NCBI RefSeq assembly: GCF_932526225.1
Contig: NC_064036.1
Location: forward strand, 14,191,181-14,255,180
DNA: 64,000 nucleotides
From: Nematostella vectensis
Taxonomy: Eukaryota; Cnidaria; Anthozoa; Actiniaria; Edwardsiidae
Reading direction: 5' to 3'
Position numbers and translations under genes: made by a program. This document shows, in pieces, positions 34,501 through 46,125 of the stretch (the stretch's first letter is position 1; each line of letters starts with the position of its first letter). The notes beneath the pieces were generated by a model, which searched no databases, was not told where the DNA came from, and saw nothing but the letters and a program-made list of their open reading frames with translations.

Positions 34501-36560
34501 CACCATACTGATGTTATTCAAACTGAGCTTAAGCCCCTTATTCACTACACACCATACTGATGCTATTCCAACTGAGCTTAAGCCCCTTATTCACCACACA
34601 CTATACTGATGTTATTCTAACTGAGCTTAAGCCCCTTATTCACCACACACCATACTGATGTTATTCAAACTGAGCTTAAGCCCCTTATTCACCACACACT
34701 ATACTGATGCTATTCAAACTGAGCTTAAGCCCCTTATTCACTACACACCATACTGATGCTATTCAAACTGAGCTTAAGCCCGTTATTCACTACACACCAT
34801 ATGGATGCTAAGCCCCTTATTTACTTCACACCATACTGATGCTATTCAAACTGAGTTTAAGCCCCTTATTCACTACACACCATACTCTGGTGCTATTCAA
34901 ACTGAGTTTAAGCCCCTTATTCACCACACACTATACTGATGCTATTCCAACTGAGCTTAAGCCCCTTATACACCACACACCATACTGATGTTATTCTAAC
35001 TGAGCTTAAGCCCCTTATACACCACACACTATACTGGTGCTTAATCAAACTGGGCTTACTTATTCACTACACACCATACTGATGCTATTCAAACTGAGCT
35101 TAAGCCACTTATTCACTACACACCATACTGATGTTATTCAATCTGAGCTTAAGCCCCCATTCACTACACACTATACTGATGCTATTTAAACTGAGCTTAA
35201 GCCCCTTATACACCACACACTATACTGGTGCTATTCCAACTGAGCTCAAGCCCCTTATTCACCACACACCATACTGATGCTATTCAAACTGAGCTTAAGC
35301 CCCTTATACACCACACACCATACTGATGCTATCCAAACTGAGCTTAAGCCCCTTATTCACCACACACCATACTGATGCTATCCCAACTGAGCTTAAGCCC
35401 CTTATACACTACACACCATACTGATGCGATCCAAACTGAGGTTAAGGCCCTTATTCACTACACACCATACTGGTGCTATTCAAACTGAGCTTAAGCCCCT
35501 TATTCACACCACACACCATAATGATGCTATGCAAATGTTAATAACACTGAATTAAGCCCTTATCCCCTGTAAACTAGACGAACACCTCATCTGAGCTATG
35601 CCCCACCAGAACCTAGTGTTTAGAATTAAGCCCCTATCCACTGTTCATCATCAGACTAATAATAATCAAAACAAATTAAGCTCTTATCCACTGTTTATAC
35701 GATCAGCTCTAATAAAAATGAGCTAAGCCCCTCAGCACTGTATAAAGGCCAATGCTAAGCAAACCGAGCTGACTCCCTTATTCACTGTACAGAATTGAAA
35801 TGCACAACACACCAGATACTGATGTCCAACACACACCAGATTCTGGTGCTTATCAAACTGAACCAGGCCATATCAACTGTACATAAGACTGAGCCAAGCA
35901 CCTTTTCCATCAAATTGGACTTAAGCCAGTTATCATCAGACTGATGCCTCCAGTTATATCATCAAACTGAGCTAAGCCCCTTGTACACAAGACAATCCTA
36001 ATTCAACTGAGCTTAGCCCCTAGCCACACACAAGGGGCCAATGCTAATCAAACTGAGCTACAAGTGCACTTTACATCAAATTGAACTCAGCCAGTTATCC
36101 ATCACACACCAGACAAATGCTAATCAAACTGAGCTAGTATATGGGAACAATAATAATCAAACTGACTAGGTCCCTTATCAACCACACACCAGACTGATGC
36201 TAAGCATACTGAACTAAACCCCCTATTGTACACAAGACTGAGCTAAGCACCTTTTCCTCTGTAAACCCGACCAATCCTAATTTAACTGTCCATGGCCCCT
36301 TATCCAATAATAATCAAAATAGAATTATGCACCGCACACCAGACTAATGCTAAGCAAATTGAGCTGAGCGCCTAATCCATTGTACATAAGACCAATGCTA
36401 TTCAAACTGGGCTAATCCATATATTCACTGTACATAAGACCAATGCTATTCAAACTGGGCTAATCCTTATAATCACTGTAAGTTGAACCCCATATCTGCT
36501 GTACAGGTGACCAATGCTAATCAAACTGAGTTGAGCCTCTTATCCACCACACACCAGGCA
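31560..36560. repeat. 49-bp satellite, homogeneous core with decayed flanks
   Basis: The core unit reads approximately CACTACACACCATACTGATG then CTATTCAAACTGAGC then TTAAGCCCCTTATT, 49 bp. Units at about 33540-35510 are nearly identical. Outside that core (31560-33540 and 35510-36560), the same words (CTAATCAAACTGAGCTAAGC, CCCCTTATCCACTGTACA) persist with many substitutions and indels. No gene is present; the 118-codon frame at 33364-33720 is a by-product. Confidence 0.95.
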
Positions 36561-37319
36561 GGGCAGTAGAAGTGATTATTTAACCTGAAAAGGAAAAAAA
36601 ATAATAAAAGTAACAGTTATTGATTAAGCGCCTTTTTGTAGAGGTTATATACAGTAAAAAAGAACATGCAAAACAACAGACAGGTGATACAACTATTGCA
36701 GGTAGACTGGGCAATTCCACATGAGATATGCAATATCAAGATTTTTTCAAATTACATTGAGCCTTCCAAACCATTGAGCCTTATGAAAATGATAAAATAT
36801 TGAGAATTTGGGTTCACGCCCATTTCACAGGGCTCACTGAAAAAGGGGCTTGTGCCTTGGATTGAAAAAAATTCCAGATTTTTCACTTGTTTCCGCACGA
36901 GGACACATTATTGTGGACATTACTTAATGTCCACAACGGTGACATATTTAAGTTTAATTTAGGAAAAAACCTTCACATAAATGTGAAGAATCATTAAAAT
37001 TCATCTTTTAGATACATGCATCTTTTATGTAAAAAATAAAAATTGAGAATATCTATCCTACTTATATCATATTTTTTTTTTTCAAAAAGAAGGGTTGATT
37101 TTTATGTTATCTCTGCAATACTTCTATTTCAATGAATAAAAAAAAAACTGGATGTCATTTTTTGGGGGAAAGCTACAGTACGACTTTTGCAGTGAATGGT
37201 ATGAGAAGCAATTTAAAGTAGAATCAGAAACAAATGTCAATTTTTGTCTTTGGATGTGATGCACAACAATCATGAACAAAAAGAATGTAAACATCATGGA
37301 AATCGTCATTCTTCATACA

Positions 37320-37802
37320 CAGAGCTTCTGGAATTACGAAAAAAAAACCCTCAAAATTACGCGGGATTCTTTACTAAATTATGTGCTAAATTACACGGAA
37401 TATCAACTGTTATGCCCAAACTACATTTTGTACCGAAGGAAAGCACTAAATAACTTGAAAAGGTGATTTTTTTGTGTGAAAATAGGCAAGTTTTCATTGG
37501 CTCCTAGCTACCAGCCTATAAAAAAAGGTATTTTATTATTAGTCCTAGGCCTTCGCAGTTTAGCAAAGAGCACCTAGTCATTTTATTTGTTTTCGAAATT
37601 CCGTTCGAAACATCGCACTCTTACGAAGAATATCTCTCTTTTTTTACGAGAAATAGAGGTAAGAACCCATCAGCTGTGCAATTAAATGTTTTGTCTTCCA
37701 AAATTTATCCAAATTATGTGGGATTACATGGAAATTACGCGGATTACGCGGAAAAAGCCAAATTACGCGCTTCCGCACAAGCGCGTAATTCCAGAAGCCC
37801 TG
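37320..37802. mobile_element. 483-bp non-autonomous DNA transposon with 6-bp target duplication
   Basis: The left end CAGAGCTTCTGGAATTACG and the complement of the right end CAGGGCTTCTGGAATTACG form 19-bp inverted repeats with one mismatch. CATACA flanks both ends (37314-37319 and 37803-37808). The right half is rich in ATTACGCG words. The superfamily is not assignable from the sequence alone. Confidence 0.85.
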
Positions 37803-37808
37803 CATACA

Positions 37809-40663
37809 TGAGACGTAAGACCAAAACAATGAGCTTGTCACAAGTTTGAAGAACAAGAGGCTAAAAGTAAACATAAAGGAGAAACTTTTACATTTGGAAG
37901 GCCAGCTTAAAGTCACTTTGTTCCCTATAAAAATAGAAAAAATGTGCACTCTATAAACAAATGGAGGGTTCAACTTTGAAATAAATATGAGTGTTTGCAT
38001 AACTTGTATAAAATATTTGGATGTTTTGGATTGGACAAAAATCCACATTTATGCTGTTTTAAGTATGAGCAGAGCTTGATGTGCCCTAAAATTGGATTGG
38101 GATGACTTATAACTTCTGGTTTAGGGCTGGATTTCAATATAAATTGTTGCTGATTTGCTGCAATGATAATGCTATGGAGAACATTTCTCATTTGTTATTT
38201 GAGAGAAGTAGGTACTATACCCATTATAGACCACAAAAATTGATGGCAAGGAAATTCAATACAAAACGATCACAAGATAGAAGTGTTTTACTGACCATAT
38301 TATCGAAAGCTCTTACCTAATATCAGACTTCTTTGTGAGAGTAATACAAAAAAAAAATGCAAGTATTTTAACTGTAACTAAAATACCACAGACAATAATT
38401 GTTGACGAATTTAGTTTTTAAAAGTCATGTTTGTAAATGTGTGACGGCTCAAATTTATGTTGTATAATTCAGCAAATGTTAGACTGTCTGATAATACAGT
38501 AGGTTGCAAGGGTAAGGTACTGTCCAAACAAATCAGGAATACAGAAAGAGAGGCCAAATAGCATCCTGAGACATCAACAACAAAATGGAAGGTTTTTAAA
38601 CTCGCCATGAGGTGCATGAGTAAAGATTATTTCTTGTTTTGGGAATTATAGCCAAATTTGTTGTTGTGCGACCTCCAAAAATCCAAAACCCCTTTCTTTG
38701 TTTGATAATGGTGCGTAGTCAATCAAACCAAACAATCAAAACCAGCTGTAATAAACACCAAGTCTTGTAAAAAGCTTTGAAAAACATTGTTCTCTAAATG
38801 TCAGTTCTTCAACTTGATGAGTCAGTTTTCAGCTTGTTTTTTCCTATGAAGTGAGATTTTTATGATTTTTTTTTGCAACTGTCCAATAATAGGTACCGTC
38901 TGAAAATAGGTATGAGTACCTTAAAGGTTCTGTAACACCCTATATCAAACAAATTTCATTATCCTCTTTAACAAATATTCTGGCATAGAATACAAATATT
39001 GTGGTCAATTTGTTTAAAAGCCATGTAAATGTTTATCCATATTAACATTATATACAGTCATAAAAACACTAACAGCTTTCTTAACTTGAACTGTTTTAAT
39101 ATTAGCTTATCTATTTGATAACCCATTAAGCATTGTGGGTTATGAGACATGGGCTCCTTAGCAGTGTGGTATGCCAGTTCAGGAAGAAAGGAAGTAATAT
39201 AATGGTTCATTGTCCTTGTGAAAATGCCAAAAAGTCATGAAGATATTCAGCAGAAATCGCAAGCTGTGCACCAACTATCAGTGTAATGGTGAACGGATAA
39301 GACGGAAAGATGCAGAGAAATGGCAATTTCTAGTGAGAATTCGCCCCAATTCAGAAGGAAATCTGTGCAGTTATGGCTTCTCTTTTAATAAAACTGTACC
39401 TGTATCTCCTTAAAAGGAAACAGTGTGAACAGGAAACCATTTTTAACCATTTCATAATCCCATGACAATTAAAGACTTATTAGAGATGAAATTAAATTTT
39501 AACAAAGAAGCAGTAAGCTGTTCCTCTGTGCTGTTCATTGATGAGTGTCCGCAGATAAGTCTTGTTGTTTTCTCTTGAATTTGTAGAGTTATCATAGATA
39601 AATATACACATTTTTTTGTCAAACAGTTCCTCTGACTTGATTTCGGAGGTTTGCAATAATGCACGGTTATTGATTAAATCGACCAAATCATAATAGCTAC
39701 ACAGAGGAAATCTTGCATGTGATTCACCCTGAGCTTACATAATATTCTATCTAATCCTTGCAATACTTTGAAGCTTTGAAAACTGTTTGGTAAACTGGCA
39801 AAACCGAAAGTGTACGACGTTCTGCTACCAAGCTGCCATTTTGAACTATTGGTTTACTGCGAATGAAATGCCAGAGTGGCCTGGAGTCGAATGTTTTGCT
39901 GGCCAATGTTAATCCATTTTTTCCCTCCTTCCCAAACTGGCATTCTCCCCACTGCTTAGAGCTTAGCTGCTTAGTGTATCCAACCGGAAGTAATATTGCA
40001 AAAGTGAAAAGGTAAACTTTTAGGCCAAAATGGACAAAAATACCACAATATTCATATTGGTTGCCAGATTTGCTAAAGATGACCCCCGAGGTGTTAACAG
40101 GAACTAATGAACTAGGTGTTCACATAGTCATGTTTGGGCTGAAGAAAACAAATGTCTCATATGACTGTCAATTAGTTTAACTAAGACAAAATGAAGATGC
40201 AGTAAACAAAGCATAAATATTGAGAATAAAACCTAAAATCGTCAGAAATGTGTAATGAAAGCCCGTTTAGATTTGAAAGGCAATTAAAAAAAACGGTTCA
40301 AATTTTAATTTGGATTTTTCGCGCTTATTTTAAAAGGTGTCATTAAGTACTCATAAGTATTGCGCGCATGTACAAACAACAAACTTAAAAAATTTATAGC
40401 CTGCGTAGCGGCTATAAAAAAATTATCGCTTCAAAACCTATCCAAACATCGCTTATTTTCCGTTTTGTTTCAAGAAAGGTTGATGAGTAGGTTATGTTAT
40501 ATATAGAGCCACTTTATTTTATGCTTGTCTTTACGGAGCTACGCACTCACTGAAGAAATGAATAAATTTTGTTCGGCTCGAGCGAGGGCCGAGTACGGGA
40601 GAATACAAGGTTGAGGATTAGTTAATAAAACAAATCACGATTATCATTATCATTTAAACTTAC
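37809..40663. other. Gene-poor AT-rich interval
   Basis: No protein family, RNA gene or long repeat was recognised. Open frames listed by length alone have biased composition and no motifs. One short frame of possible coding character is listed separately at 39237-39413. Confidence 0.5.
39237..39413 (+). CDS. Short open frame of 58 codons, unknown
   Basis: ATG 39237 to TAA 39411-39413. The composition is protein-like, with balanced charges and cysteines (KLCTNYQCNGERIRRKDAEK, then WQFLVRIRPNSEGNLCSYGF). No domain was recognised. A CAG acceptor-like site (TATTCAGCAG) lies inside the frame, so part of it could be an exon. Confidence 0.25.
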   Translation: MKIFSRNRKLCTNYQCNGERIRRKDAEKWQFLVRIRPNSEGNLCSYGFSFNKTVPVSP

Positions 40664-40795
40664 CTTCCGGAGGTGCTCCAAAATCTTTATACAACGTATT
40701 TAGAAGGTAAAAATGGATGTTTAACTTCGGATGGTGGATGATTTTCGATGATAAAGGATCGTGCAACCACGGCTCGTCTCGAAAACAGTTCTCCA
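40664..40795 (-). other. Possible exon next to an RFX X-box
   Basis: On the minus strand a frame with no stop reads NCFRDEPWLHDPL, SSKIIHHPKLN and LLNTLYKDFGAPPE into a strong donor GAAG|GTAAGT. There is no ATG in it, so it would be an internal or untranslated exon. No partner exon was found. Confidence 0.25.
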
Positions 40796-40819
40796 ACTCA
40801 AACTGTCTTCAGATAAACT

Positions 40820-40833
40820 GTTGCCAAGGTAAC
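40820..40833. promoter_or_regulatory. Consensus RFX X-box
   Basis: GTTGCCAAGGTAAC fits the X-box pattern GTNRCC-NN-RGYAAC exactly. In animals such sites often mark promoters of ciliary genes. It lies about 25-160 bp from the possible minus-strand exon at 40664-40795. Confidence 0.45.
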
Positions 40834-41869
40834 ACTACAAATGATATATACCACAGAAGTCCCGTCGAATGAGCGTGCATTATTCCTTCTGTATCTCAAT
40901 GATGTATTTATCGTTTCTTTTATTAATACTTATTTACTTTAACGAAATTTGAAAGACCTGACAACTAATCTTCAGGTTATATAATAAAGAGGTATCTCAG
41001 AAATTATGAAAAAATATAAAACGTAGAAATCGAGGATCAATGTTTTTACAGCCTAATTGTGACTGGGTGTTTCCGAAACTTTAAATTAAAGTCCGTATAA
41101 CCACCTTTCACTAGCAGAAAGAAACAATGATAAGCTTTCTAATTATTAAAAGGAAATTGAATTTGATTTAGATTTAGGTTTCCTACAGAACTTTGAAAAT
41201 TGATGGTCATTTTCTTGGCCGCACAAAACGGCGATTGAATCTTAGGGTACTATCGTTTTCTGTTTTGGCAAAGAAGTCTAAACAACGCTTTTAAATAATA
41301 TCGATCAACCACTCCTTTGTTATTGTTTAATACAGTGGTTTATTTGCAAAAAAAACTTCAACATAACAATCCACGAATGAAGTCTGATACGTTATTGACG
41401 ATATTTGATTGAAAATATTTTGGTTACTCGCTTGAACTAGCTGATGGAAACGGATGTTTTGTGTGATTCGGCATTAAGTAGGAGTATAAAATGGTGGCGT
41501 GATTAGCCTTCTTTAAGCTCGTAAAAATTCTGAGACGGCAATCACAAAATAATAACTCGATTTTGCATTGCTACCTACACTAAAAAAATTGCATTGCTAC
41601 CTACACACTACCCAAAGAAAAACGGAAGACATGTGAAAGGAATCATCACAGGTAGCTCGAGCTCTTTATTTATCTCTATTGAGTAAACATAAACATGAAA
41701 AAGAAACAAAAGACTTATCGAAGAGGAAAGTGTTGTTTAGGGCGTTAGCCCTTATTGACAGCAAAATAGACCATCCCCATTCACAGTAGGGATTGTTAAA
41801 AATAACTCCGTTTGCATAGATTACACCGTGTAAGAGTGCATCATATATGTTTTCGCAAAAGTATTTGCA
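40834..41869. other. AT-rich interval without a recognised gene
   Basis: It contains only a small direct repeat (ATTGCTACCTACAC near 41567 and 41592). Composition becomes GT-rich at the start of the 76-bp satellite. Confidence 0.5.
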
Positions 41870-42555
41870 TTTGTATTTGTGTGTGTGGTAATCCCCGTAG
41901 CTTAGATCACGCATTTGGTGCGGACCTACGGTTGTACAAGATTATCCGTGTGCGTGTTACTCTCCATAGCTTAGATAACGTGTCTGATGTTGTCCTCATA
42001 ACTACGGTTGTACCAGATTATCCGTGTGTGTGTTACTCTCCATAGCTTAGATAACGTATCTGGTGTGGTCCTCATAACTACGGTTGCACAAGATTATGGG
42101 TGTGTGGTACTCTCCGTAGCTTAGATAACGTGTCTGGTGCGGTCCTCGTAACTACGGTTGTACCAGATTATCCGTGTGCGTGTTACTCTCCATAGCTTAG
42201 ATAACGTGTCTGGTGTTGCCCTCATAACTACGGTTGTACAAAATTATCCGTGTGCGTGTGTGGTACTCTCCGTAGCTTAGATAACGTATCTGGTGTGGTC
42301 CTCATAACTACGGTTGTACAAGATTATCCGTGTGTGGTACTCTCCATAGCTTAGATAACGTGTCAGTTGCGGTCCTCATAAATAAGGTTGTACAAGATTA
42401 TCCGTGTGTGGTACTCTCTGTAGCTTAGATAACGTGTGTGGTGTGGTCCTCATAACTACGGTTGTACAAGATTATCCGTGTGTGGTACTCTCCGTAGCTT
42501 AGGATAACGTGTCAGTTGCGGTCCTCATACCTACAGTTGTACAAAATTATCCGTG
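41870..42555 (+). repeat. 76-bp satellite array 1
   Basis: The unit is approximately CCGTGTGTGTGGTACTCTCC, GTAGCTTAGATAACGTG, TCTGGTGCGGTCCTCGTAAC, TACGGTTGTACAAGATTAT (76 bp). The GTGTG stretch varies in dinucleotide number. About nine units are present, with the left ones the most diverged. Confidence 0.93.
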
Positions 42556-43295
42556 TGTGCTAAACTCAGAAAATCACCTAGTAAGCCCGCCCCGATAAGC
42601 TCTCCAACTCCTGTTATCCTCGGACCGAAAACAAAATCCTGCTAACTGACAGGAGCACAAGAGCCCCAGTAAATGTACCGGGAATCGCAACTTATGCGAA
42701 AAATGGTACCACAAAATCGATGTTTTTTTCTAATATTTATAACTGAATTCATAGATCAATAACTCATCTTCAGTTTGCTAAGTTTAGATAATCAATTTGT
42801 TGCTTTTTTGTTATCAAATCTCGCCATTTTCAAGTCGTGTCGAGTTGTAGTAAATTTTCATCAGAGAGGAATAGAAACCCTTTCAATGGTTTTACAGAAC
42901 ACGGTAAGAAGAGGACCAATCACGGCTAACATCATTTTATGCGATCACTTATCGGCCAATCAGGTTTCACCTCGATTTGACATGTAGCTGTCACCGTGCG
43001 CCTAAAAGATTGTAAACAACTTTGCGAAGTTATTGGAAGTTTTGCTACAACATGAGGCTTTATTACTTGTTTTTTAATCTTTTTTTTTTAAGTGCCTACG
43101 CTTAACGCGATGTTTGGTGTCTCAGCTGTCTAAATTCATCGAGAAATCTAGGATTTCTCATTAAAACTCATTCATTATTCAGCCAATCTATTCATAAACT
43201 TTGAAAATTATAAATAATTACCTTATTCCCGAAAACTCTCCCGGTAACCTAACGGGTCCGGTAATTACCGGTCCATTTCAGAAACGACCCCCTTA
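42556..43295 (+). repeat. Compound-satellite spacer 1
   Basis: A non-tandem spacer begins AAACTCAGAAAATCACCTAG and ends ACGACCCCCTTATGTGGTCC, and recurs four more times in the window. It carries two CCAAT boxes 40 bp apart (42916-42920 and 42956-42960) and the palindrome CCGGTAATTACCGG (43258-43271). This copy lacks about 55 bp (the CGGGAGCCGGTAAACAACC block) present in the others. A 70-codon open frame across it is not supported as a gene. Confidence 0.9.
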
Positions 43296-44096
43296 TGTGG
43301 TCCCTATAACTACGGTTGTACAAGATTATCCGTGTGTGTGGTACTCTCCATAGCTTGGATAACGTGTCTGGTGCGTTCCTCGTAACTACGACTGTGCAAG
43401 ATTATCCTTGTGCGTGGTAATCTCCGTAGCTGAGATAATGCATTTGGTGCGGTCCTCATAACTACGGTTGTGCAAGATTATCCGTGTGTGTGGTACTCTC
43501 CATAGCTTGGATAACGTGTCTGGTGCGTTCCTCGTAACTACGACTGTGCAAGATTATCCTTGTGCGTGGTAATCTCCGTAGCTGAGATAATGCATTTGGT
43601 GCGGTCCTCATAACTACGGTTGTACAAGTGTATCTGTGTGTGTGGTACTCTCCGTAGCTTAGATAACGTGTCTGTTGCGGTCCTCGTAACTACGGTTGTA
43701 CAAGATTATCCGTGTGTGTGTGTGGTACTCTCAGTAGCTTAGATAACGTGTCTGTTGCGGTCCTCATAAATACGGTTGTACAAGATTATCCGTGTGTGGT
43801 ACTCTCCATATCTTAGATAATGTGTCTGGTTCGGTCCTCGTAACTACGGTTGTACAAGATTATCCGTGTGTGTGGTACTCTCCGTAGCTTAGATAACGTG
43901 TCTGGTGCGGTCCTCGTAACTACGGTTGTACAAGATTATCCGTGTGTGGTACTCTCCGTAGCTTAGATAACGTGTCTGGTGCGGTCCTCGTAACTACGGT
44001 TGTACAAGATTATCCGTGTGTGTGGTACTCTCCGTAGCTTAGATAACGTGTCTGGTGCGGTCCTCATAACTACAGTTGTACAAAATTATCCGTGTG
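43296..44096 (+). repeat. 76-bp satellite array 2
   Basis: About 10-11 units of the same 76-bp repeat. It includes a local direct duplication of a two-unit block (TTGTGCGTGGTAATCTCC, near 43405 and 43558). Confidence 0.93.
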
Positions 44097-44892
44097 TGGT
44101 AAACTCAGAAAATCACCTAGTAAGCCCGCCCCGATAAGCTCTCCAATTCCTGTTATCTTCGGACCGAAAACAAAATCCTGCTAACTGACAGGAGCACAAG
44201 AGCTCCCGTAAATGTACCGGGAATCGCATCTTATGCGAAAAATGGTACAAAAAAATCGATGTTTTTTCCTAATATTTATAGCTGAATTCATAGATCAATT
44301 ACTCATCTTCAGTTTGCTAAGTTTAGATAATCAATTTGTTGCTTTTTTTTGCTATCAAATCTCGCCATTTTCAAGTCGTGTGGAGTTGTAGTAAATTTTC
44401 ATCAGAGAGGAATAGAAACCCTTCCAATGCTTTTACAGAACACGGTAAGAAGAGGACCAATCACGGCTAACATCATTTTATGCGATCACTTATCGGCCAA
44501 TCAGGTTTCACCTCGATTTGACATGTAGCTGTCACCGTGCGCCTAAAAGATTGTAAACAACTTTGCGAAGTTATTGGAAGTTTTGCTACAACATGATACT
44601 TTATTACTTGTTTTTTAGTCTTTTAAAAAAAAGTGCCTACGCTTAACGTGATGTTTGGTGTCTCAGCTGTCTAAAAACATCGAGAAATCTAGGATTTCTA
44701 ATTGAAACTCATTCATTATTCAGCCAATCTATTAATAAACTTTGAAAATTATAAATAATTACCTTATCGGGAGCCGGTAAACAACCAGCGTTAAGAAACG
44801 CATTTCCGCACCCGAAAAAGTATCCCGAAAACTCCCCCGGTAACCTAACGGGTCCGGTAATTACCGGTCCTTTTCAGAAACGACCCCCCTTA
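44097..44892 (+). repeat. Compound-satellite spacer 2
   Basis: Full-length spacer copy with the CCAAT pair and the CCGGTAATTACCGG palindrome near 44850-44863. Confidence 0.9.
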
Positions 44893-45470
44893 TGTGGTCC
44901 CCATAACTACGGTTGTACAAGATTATCCGTGTGTGTGGTACTCTCCGTAGCTTAGATAACGTGTGTGGTGCGGTCCTCATAACTACGGTTGTACAAGATT
45001 ATCCGTGTGTGTGGTACTCTCCGTAGCTTAGATAATGCATTTGGTGCGGTCCCCATAACTACGGTTGTACAAGATTATCTGTGTGTGTGGTACTCTCCGT
45101 AGCTTAGATAACGTGTGTGGTGCGGTCCTCGTAACTACGGTTGTACAAGATTATCCGTGTGTGTGGTACTCTCCGTAGCTTAGATAACGTGTCTGTTGCG
45201 GTCCTCACAACTACGGTTGTACAAGATTATCCGTGTGTCGTACTCTCCATATCTTAGATAATGTGTCTGGTGCGGTCCTCATAACTACAGTTGTACAAGA
45301 TTGTAAAAGTTTATCCGTGTGTATGGTACTCTTCGTAGCTTAGATAACGTGTCTGTTGCGGTCCTCACAACTACGGTTGTACAAGATTATCCGTGTGTCG
45401 TACTCTTCATATCTTAGATAATGTGTCTGGTGCGGTCCTCATAACTACAGTTGTACAAGATTTCCCGTGT
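44893..45470 (+). repeat. 76-bp satellite array 3
   Basis: Seven to eight units, ending in a diverged unit that joins spacer 3 at TTTCCCGTGTGTGGTAAACT. Confidence 0.93.
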
Positions 45471-46001
45471 GTGGTAAACTCAGAAAATCACCTAGTAAGC
45501 CCGCCCCGATAAGCTCTCCAATTCCTGTTATCTTCGGACCGAAAACAAAATCCTGCTAACTGACAGGAGCACAAGAGCTCCCGTAAATGTACCGGGAATC
45601 GCATCTTATGCGAAAAATGGTACCAAAAAATCGATGTTTTTTCCTAATATTTATAGCTGAATTCATAGATCAATTACTCATCTTCAGTTTGCTAAGTTTA
45701 GATAATCAATTTGTTGCTTTTTTTGCTATCAAATCTCGCCATTTTCAAGTCGTGTCGAGTTGTAGTAAATTTTCATCAGAGAGGAATAGAAACCCTTCCA
45801 ATGCTTTTACAGAACACGGTAAGAAGAGGACCAATCACGGCTAACATCATTTTATGCGATCACTTATCGGCCAATCAGGTTTCACCTCGATTTGACATGT
45901 AGCTGTCACCGTGCGCCTAAAAGATTGTAAACAACTTTGCGAAGTTATTGGAAGTTTTGCTACAACATGAGGCTTTATTACTTGTTTTTTAGTCTTTTTT
46001 T
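45471..46001 (+). repeat. Compound-satellite spacer 3, left part, broken by gypsy block
   Basis: The spacer reads normally to TTGTTTTTTAG (45992) and a T run, then passes into a truncated gypsy LTR at 46002. The missing right part resumes at 56403, but starts 29 bp upstream of the break, so AACATGAGGCTTTATTACTT and nine more bases are present on both sides. Confidence 0.9.
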
Positions 46002-46056
46002 AGAGCTTTATTGTAAAAGAAACAACCGAATTTTGAAGTAAACACCTTTTATTACA
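46002..46056 (+). mobile_element. Truncated 5' LTR of gypsy copy 1
   Basis: Only the last 55 bp of the LTR (AGAGCTTTATTGTAAAAG to CCTTTTATTACA) are present; about 125 bp are missing. A primer-binding-like TGGTGTTAGAAGTGG follows directly at 46057. Confidence 0.85.
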
Positions 46057-46125
46057 TGGTGTTAGAAGTGGTTAACCACTGGAGAATATTAATTGTTAAA
46101 GAAAAGTCGACAAAACAAGGAAACG

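Noticed and set aside
31560-36560. Array of tRNA or other small RNA genes
   Set aside because: The 49-bp units have no A/B boxes, no cloverleaf complementarity and are too short.
42775-42987. Open frame in the compound-satellite spacer (also in copies at 45587-45902 and 58971-59192)
   Set aside because: The frame is broken differently in each copy and its ends are not conserved, so there is no sign of protein selection.
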